NCBI GenBank assembly: GCA_030620935.1
Contig: JAUXIP010000053.1
Span: 1-9,432, forward strand
Origin: Deltaproteobacteria bacterium
GTDB taxonomy: Bacteria; Desulfobacterota_B; Binatia; UBA9968
DNA: 9,432 nt
Direction of reading: 5' to 3'
The notes beneath the pieces were generated by a model that did no database searches, was not told where the DNA came from, and saw only the letters and a program-made list of their open reading frames with translations. How positions within the stretch are numbered: position 1 is the first letter of the stretch; each line of letters starts with the position of its first letter. A program made the translations under genes and the position numbers. Below are positions 6,134-9,432 of this stretch, piece by piece.

Positions 6134-6637
6134 CTAAGTCGAAGCTGGCGACGGGAGGTAGCTAGGGATAAGCTGCCTCAGCTTTCTGAGGGTCTCCTCG
6201 ACATTGGAAAAGAGTTTCTCCTCGACCAGTTCTCCGTTCACCCAGTAGTCCAAGGAAGGGGCCTCGATGAAGTTGATATCGACGAGCCTTTCCCCTAGGG
6301 GTTCTCCCGTGATCATCACCCTCACAGAGTAGCCGGCATCGATGGCCAGCGCCCGCGCATACGAAGGGAGCGGAATGGCTCGCTTGATCCTGGCCAGACC
6401 TTTATCAGGATATCTGCCCACACCGAGGGAGAGATATCTCCACTCTCCCGGCGGCATTGTGAACTCTTTCAGCGTCCGTGGGTTGATATCAACGACGTTA
6501 CGGACCGCCTGATCTTGGCTGTAGTCCTTGAGCAATTCATAGACCCACTTCTCGATGACTCCCCGGCCGAGTTGAGGGTGTTTATCCCGTTCCTTGACCG
6601 ATCCCCGGTCGATCCACCACTTGACCTCTTCGAACAC
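6134..6637 (-). CDS. Conserved-looking protein of unknown function, 167 residues, third gene of the operon
   Basis: I do not recognise this family. The protein is soluble, with no signal peptide or membrane segment. It starts with a charged helical part (FEEVKWWIDRG, VIEKWVYELLKDY), has a probable beta-rich middle (GEWRYLSLGVGRYPD; GYSVRVMITGEPLGERLVDI) and ends with a helix (EETLRKLRQLIPSYL). The longest stop-free frame begins at GTG 6637-6635, with no Shine-Dalgarno sequence close by. Seven codons earlier in the same phase is ATG 6658-6656 with a well-spaced GGAG, but TAA (6646-6644) interrupts after MADQ. The true start is therefore uncertain: reinitiation at the GTG, or a gene recently damaged at codon 5. 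It lies 67 bases after the decarboxylase-like gene and is probably cotranscribed with it. It converges with the riboflavin gene across 43 bases. Confidence 0.7.
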   Translation of the reverse strand: MFEEVKWWIDRGSVKERDKHPQLGRGVIEKWVYELLKDYSQDQAVRNVVDINPRTLKEFTMPPGEWRYLSLGVGRYPDKGLARIKRAIPLPSYARALAIDAGYSVRVMITGEPLGERLVDINFIEAPSLDYWVNGELVEEKLFSNVEETLRKLRQLIPSYLPSPAST

Positions 6638-6643
6638 TGTTGA

Positions 6644-6658
6644 TTACTGGTCCGCCAT
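6644..6658 (-). other. Four-codon frame (ATG...TAA) in phase with the 167-residue gene
   Basis: On the minus strand GGAG sits eight bases before ATG 6658, then GCG GAC CAG and the stop TAA (6646-6644). The codons TCA ACA GTG follow in the same phase and enter the 167-residue frame. One base change in the TAA (for example from CAA or GAA) would restore a 174-residue protein starting MADQ. This is seen directly; whether it is decay, a leader peptide or a sequencing error is not known. Confidence 0.5.
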
Positions 6659-6704
6659 ATTGATCTCCAATTCTTAACCGGCGCTCAGGACTTGGGAGTC
6701 GAAA

Positions 6705-7697
6705 TTATATTTTGAACTCCTCCAGTGTGTTCGGGGCAAAAAGACTGTCTAGATCGAGTCGCTTCTTAATCAGACCTTGCTCGTGGGCATATCGCACCAA
6801 CGTTTCTAAAACATGCCGGTTGGTGTCCAAGCCGTAAGGCCAAGCATCGTCTCCAAGGGTCTCGCGCTCCTCTTCCATCTCCGCAATCGACCAGGCCAGC
6901 ATAGATTTGAGGGCGGAGTATTTATACATCGTCTCTTCACAGACTCTCTTGGCTTCAGAAAAAGCCTTGCACAAGCTTTGGGCTACCCAGGGATATTTTT
7001 CGTAGAGCTCTTCTCTCAAAGCTACAGTGTGCATAATAGGGAAAATTTTTGTGCGCCGATAGTAATCCTTCTCCACCTCGCGGAAATTTGGAAACAGCCT
7101 CTTCACGTTGGGAGAACGCCGCACAAAAGGTGAAGGTACATGGGCGCAGATCAACGCATCGATCTCTCCCCGCTCCAACATGGAGGACAAGGTCCGATCT
7201 GGTCCAATCCATTGGATCTCGATGTTTTTTGGCAAATCGGGTCTGAGTTTCTCCTGACGACCCGGATCCTCCGCTCCACCAGTAAACCATTTCATTTTCT
7301 CCGGCGCGACCCCATACTCATGTTGCAGGATCCCACGTGCCCAGACAGCCGCGGTGATCTGGTATTCCGGCACCCCCATCCTTCTTCCGATGAGATCCTT
7401 TGGCTCTTCAATCCCCGAGTTTGTGTTAATGAAGATGAAAGAGTGGCGAAAGAACCGTGAGGGAAAGACTGGTATGGCGATGAACCGGGGAGTGCCTTTA
7501 TCTCGGGACATCAGATAAGAGCTCATGGAGAGCTCGGCGACATCGAAATCCTGATACCGAAGCATGCGCCAAAAAGTCTCCTCGACATGAAGAGGCAAAT
7601 AAGTTAAATCCACGCCTTCAACTTGAACCCTCCCCTCCTGGAGGGCACGCGTACGGTCATATTCCCAACACGCTAAGGTGAGTTTAATCTTGCCCAT
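6705..7697 (-). CDS. 4,5-dihydroxyphthalate decarboxylase-like protein (periplasmic-binding-protein fold, cytoplasmic)
   Basis: A 330-residue protein of the family annotated from Pht5, 4,5-dihydroxyphthalate decarboxylase, which is related to NMT1/THI5-like substrate-binding proteins. There is no signal peptide or lipobox, so it should be cytoplasmic, unlike a transport binding protein. Family-typical stretches in order: LTLACWEYDRTRAL (6-19), EGVDLTYLPL (27-36), ETFWRMLRYQDFDVAELSMSS (40-60), IPVFPSRFFRHSFIFIN (75-91), RRMGVPEYQITAAVWARGIL (105-124), ERGEIDALI (175-183) and FPIMHTVALREE (219-230). AAGGAG (7702-7707) lies four bases before ATG 7697, an excellent start. Middle gene of the three-gene minus-strand operon. 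Most relatives are annotated by similarity only and no phthalate-degradation gene is adjacent, so the reaction may differ. Confidence 0.85.
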   Translation of the reverse strand: MGKIKLTLACWEYDRTRALQEGRVQVEGVDLTYLPLHVEETFWRMLRYQDFDVAELSMSSYLMSRDKGTPRFIAIPVFPSRFFRHSFIFINTNSGIEEPKDLIGRRMGVPEYQITAAVWARGILQHEYGVAPEKMKWFTGGAEDPGRQEKLRPDLPKNIEIQWIGPDRTLSSMLERGEIDALICAHVPSPFVRRSPNVKRLFPNFREVEKDYYRRTKIFPIMHTVALREELYEKYPWVAQSLCKAFSEAKRVCEETMYKYSALKSMLAWSIAEMEEERETLGDDAWPYGLDTNRHVLETLVRYAHEQGLIKKRLDLDSLFAPNTLEEFKI

Positions 7698-7735
7698 CTT
7701 TCTCCTTAATGCTTGTTGCTTGGGTCAAAAAGGTT

Positions 7736-7942
7736 TCAATTTTTATTTTTGACTCCAGCGAGAAACTGAATAGCGCCGATCACGAACTGTTCATCCTTTC
7801 CTTGCAGTACCAAGGCGGGCTCCCCCGAGGCCAAGGTGGTCCGGCGAAACACGGTATAGGGCTTCCCGCGAAACTCCACCTCTTCTCCTAGGGCGAAGTT
7901 TTTGAGTTTCAAATGATCGGGAAGCGGATCGATTCGTTCCAT
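7736..7942 (-). CDS. Small soluble protein of unknown function, first gene of the operon
   Basis: 68 residues with no membrane segment or cysteine. After a short N-terminus (MERIDPLPDHLKLKNF) the rest alternates polar and hydrophobic residues (GEEVEFRGKPYTVFRRT, EPALVLQGKDEQFVIGAIQF), consistent with a small SH3-like beta barrel; this fold guess is inference. It starts at ATG 7942 without a strong Shine-Dalgarno sequence and ends 38 bases before the decarboxylase-like gene, so the two are probably cotranscribed. The protein-like strand pattern and operon position are the support for a real gene; I recognise no family. Confidence 0.6.
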   Translation of the reverse strand: MERIDPLPDHLKLKNFALGEEVEFRGKPYTVFRRTTLASGEPALVLQGKDEQFVIGAIQFLAGVKNKN

Positions 7943-7959
7943 AATTATTCTAGGTACAT

Positions 7960-7965
7960 ATCATA
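7960..7965 (-). promoter_or_regulatory. Possible -10 element of the minus-strand operon
   Basis: On the minus strand TATGAT (7965-7960) matches the sigma-70 -10 consensus at five of six positions and lies 17 bases before ATG 7942. The hexamer 17 bases further upstream (TCGATT) is a poor -35, so the call rests on the -10 and on position. Confidence 0.3.
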
Positions 7966-8013
7966 TCGTTCATTAAAGCTAAAATCGACAGAGACAGAGA
8001 AGGCTCTATGTCA

Positions 8014-8345
8014 AAGAGTGTGGTGTAAAAGTTGTCGGGAGTCTTAACCGATGAGGGAAAGTAGGTGTTTTGAGTTGCCTTCTGAGTTACCAAGGGCTTC
8101 GGGGGCTTCCTTCGTTCCACGGCCTCCCACAGCGACCCTGCCGGGGCTTGCTTGGATGAACCTTCCGGAATTCCCTGCGGTCAGTTCCGGCTTTCATCCT
8201 GCGCAAGCCCGCGGCGGGTACCCCGCTGCTCCGTCCATGTTCCGCTCAGGGAGCCCACTCAGCCCTTTCCACTGAATAGTCGCTTGCAAAGAAAGACCAA
8301 CCCTTTTCTGGATAGAACTTTTTACCTAAGTTACACCACATCTTT
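8014..8345. mobile_element. 332-base foldback / MITE-like palindromic element
   Basis: The ends are inverted: AAAGAGTGTGGTGTAA (8014-8028 region, one extra base) against TTACACCACATCTTT (8331-8345), with a ten-base perfect core. Nested arms share the same centre near 8179: AAGGGCT (8092-8098) / AGCCCTT (8261-8267), GGGCTTCC (8103-8110) / GGGAGCCC (8249-8256), CAGCG (8130-8134) / CGCTG (8224-8228), GGGCTTGC (8144-8151) / GCAAGCCC (8203-8210), GGATGAA (8154-8160) / TTCATCC (8193-8199), CCGGAA (8165-8170) / TTCCGG (8185-8190). The middle is GC-rich and the flanks AT-rich. There is no transposase gene, and I see no clear target-site duplication, so it would be old or mobilised in trans. The GTGGTGTAAAAGTT end recalls IS256/Mutator-type termini, but this is a weak resemblance. 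The element fills most of the 7943-8404 gap. Confidence 0.6.
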
Positions 8346-8366
8346 CGCAATACAGCCGATAGATAA

Positions 8367-8395
8367 TTGACAAGTTAGCGGTCGGAGACTACAGT
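8367..8395 (+). promoter_or_regulatory. Sigma-70-like promoter of the reductase gene
   Basis: A perfect -35 TTGACA (8367-8372), 17 bases of spacer, and TACAGT (8390-8395), four of six matches to TATAAT. Transcription would start near 8402, only about three bases before ATG 8405, so the mRNA would be leaderless or nearly so. No Shine-Dalgarno sequence lies at a usable distance, which agrees. Confidence 0.5.
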
Positions 8396-8404
8396 TTCTG
8401 TGCG

Positions 8405-9340
8405 ATGGAAACTAAGAAGCTGCGCATTGCGGTGATGGGTTCGGGCGCCGTCGGAAGCTATTTCGGCGCGCGACTCGCCGCTGCCGGCCATGATGTGGCC
8501 TTCATTGCGCGCGGGGCGCACCTGGAGGCCTTGCGAAAGCAGGGTCTCAAAATAAAAAGCATTAGGGGAGATCTCCATATTCGTTCTTTATTTACCCCTA
8601 CGCCGGAGGAAGTCGGTCCGGTAGATCTGGTTCTTTTTTGCGTCAAGTCTTACGACACCGAGGAGGCAGGCAAGAAATTAGCGCCCCTTATGAATGAAAA
8701 AACGGTGATCCTTACCCTCCAAAACGGAGTCGATAATCCGGACAAGATCACAAGCCTTTGGGATAAACAACGGACATTGGCCGGCGTCGTCTATATAGGG
8801 GCGCGGGTTATGGCGCCCGGGACCATCGAGCACAGCGCGGAGGGACGGATCGTTTTCGGAGGACTGGATGGAGAAGTCTCCGAAAGGACAAAGTTGATTC
8901 AACAGATCTTCTCCGCAGCCCAAATTCCATGTGCGATCAGCACAGAAATCCGCAAAGTCTTGTGGGGGAAGTTGGTTTGGAACGCGCCTTTCTGTGCCAT
9001 CGCGTGTCTTACCCGTGCGACCGTTAAAGAGATCCTTGAGTCCGACTCTTTAAGAGAACTGGCCGTGAGTTGTATGGAAGAGGTGAGAGAGGCTGCCAAA
9101 TCCCAGCGGTTCGACCTAAGCCCGGCTCTTATAGAGCAGACTCTGAAGGTGTCGAAAAGCTTGGGCGATTTTAAGCCTTCCATGCTGCAAGATCTGGAGG
9201 CCGGGAAGCCGCTTGAATACGAAGCTTTTAATGGGGTAGTAGTGAATTTACTGCGGCGGGCGGGAAAGAGCGCGCCGACCAACGAAATATTCTATGGGGC
9301 GCTGAAATTCCTCGACAAGAAAATTCGCGCCGGGGAATAA
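8405..9340 (+). CDS. Ketopantoate reductase (PanE/ApbA) family NADPH-dependent reductase
   Basis: 311 residues, normal length for the family. The N-terminal Rossmann domain has GSGAVG (12-17) with the following IARG, then CVKSYD (79-84) and LQNGVDN (105-111). The C-terminal helical domain has the catalytic lysine K189 in LWGKLVWN, N193, S259 in KPSMLQD and E271 in PLEYEAFNG. Family members reduce 2-dehydropantoate to pantoate in pantothenate and CoA synthesis. Compared with E. coli PanE, the pantoate-binding N184 is replaced by C197 (WNAPFCAI). Many bacteria carry several paralogues of uncertain substrate, so a role in CoA synthesis is not assured. No other pan gene is in view. The start is ATG 8405, directly behind a near-consensus promoter. 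It is transcribed away from the minus-strand operon. Confidence 0.9.
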   Translation: METKKLRIAVMGSGAVGSYFGARLAAAGHDVAFIARGAHLEALRKQGLKIKSIRGDLHIRSLFTPTPEEVGPVDLVLFCVKSYDTEEAGKKLAPLMNEKTVILTLQNGVDNPDKITSLWDKQRTLAGVVYIGARVMAPGTIEHSAEGRIVFGGLDGEVSERTKLIQQIFSAAQIPCAISTEIRKVLWGKLVWNAPFCAIACLTRATVKEILESDSLRELAVSCMEEVREAAKSQRFDLSPALIEQTLKVSKSLGDFKPSMLQDLEAGKPLEYEAFNGVVVNLLRRAGKSAPTNEIFYGALKFLDKKIRAGE

Positions 9341-9365
9341 AATTACTAAGGAACTCATAAGCATC

Positions 9366-9432
9366 TTGACACCTGACATCTTCCTGGAAGATCGGCACCC
9401 CTCGGACCGAGTCCTTCCGAGCGCGGTCAATA
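9366..9432 (+). CDS. Possible start of a further gene, cut by the window end
   Basis: After the reductase stop an AAGGAA (9348-9353) is followed by a frame that stays open to the window end. TTG 9366 would start it (LTPDIFLEDRHPSDRVLPSA), 12 bases after the AAGGAA, with ATA 9357 as a poor alternative. There is no ATG. The same bases hold a short inverted repeat ATCTTCC/GGAAGAT around 9378-9392, so this may equally be intergenic. Too little is visible to name a product. Confidence 0.2.
   Translation, partial: MTPDIFLEDRHPSDRVLPSAVN

Noticed and set aside
8051..8275. A 74-codon frame inside the foldback element
   Set aside because: Its sequence is explained by the palindrome; it is proline- and serine-rich without motifs and has no ribosome-binding site.
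8014..8345. Transposase remnant within the foldback
   Set aside because: Reading both strands gave no DDE-type motif or recognisable transposase stretch.
1..9432. CRISPR array, tRNA or rRNA genes, prophage or defence system
   Set aside because: No regular repeat-spacer pattern, tRNA T-arm signature, rRNA stretch, or phage/defence protein motif was seen.

Overview
This is a bacterial chromosomal window of moderate GC content with compact Shine-Dalgarno-led genes, several GTG starts, and gene-poor gaps that carry hairpin-rich repeats. The gene mix is a plant-like class IV aminotransferase, a CLC transporter with CBS and RCK_C tails, a TSUP permease, a RibBA with a decayed GTP cyclohydrolase half, a 4,5-dihydroxyphthalate-decarboxylase-like protein, and a ketopantoate-reductase-family enzyme. 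This fits an environmental, probably uncultured lineage of the Desulfobacterota, Binatota, Methylomirabilota, Rokubacteria or Tectomicrobia kind. That placement is an impression from gene content and was not tested. No rRNA, tRNA, CRISPR array or intact transposase gene was found.

Layout. Bases 2-631 hold the C-terminal part of a PLP-dependent class IV aminotransferase, whose stop codon overlaps the start of a 69-residue two-helix membrane protein (631-840). A gap of about 300 bases follows with two hairpin-forming repeat units (877-921 and 930-985) and a 25-codon reading frame behind a perfect AGGAGG (1049-1126). That frame is in phase with the next gene, a four-helix membrane protein (1139-1522). 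A 669-residue CLC-family chloride transporter follows (1660-3669). Bases 3670-4152 contain no gene I can support. A TSUP (TauE/SafE) permease lies on the minus strand (4153-4881), divergent from a riboflavin-synthesis gene (4942-6090).

From 7942 down to 6134 on the minus strand there is a probable three-gene operon: a 68-residue unknown protein, the decarboxylase-like protein, and a 167-residue unknown protein. The last has an in-frame TAA just after its best-placed ATG. Upstream lies a 332-base element (8014-8345) that is one long imperfect palindrome with matching ends, a foldback or MITE-like repeat. A PanE/ApbA-family reductase (8405-9340) follows, with a near-consensus promoter so close to its ATG that the mRNA may be leaderless.

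How the genes fit together. I see no single pathway or defence system. The strongest signals are: (1) a RibBA whose GTP cyclohydrolase II half has lost all three zinc cysteines and the segment that carries catalytic residues; (2) the concentric foldback element; (3) three separate places where a well-placed start codon is followed by an early stop just before or overlapping the real gene, which may mean reinitiation control or recent start-site decay.
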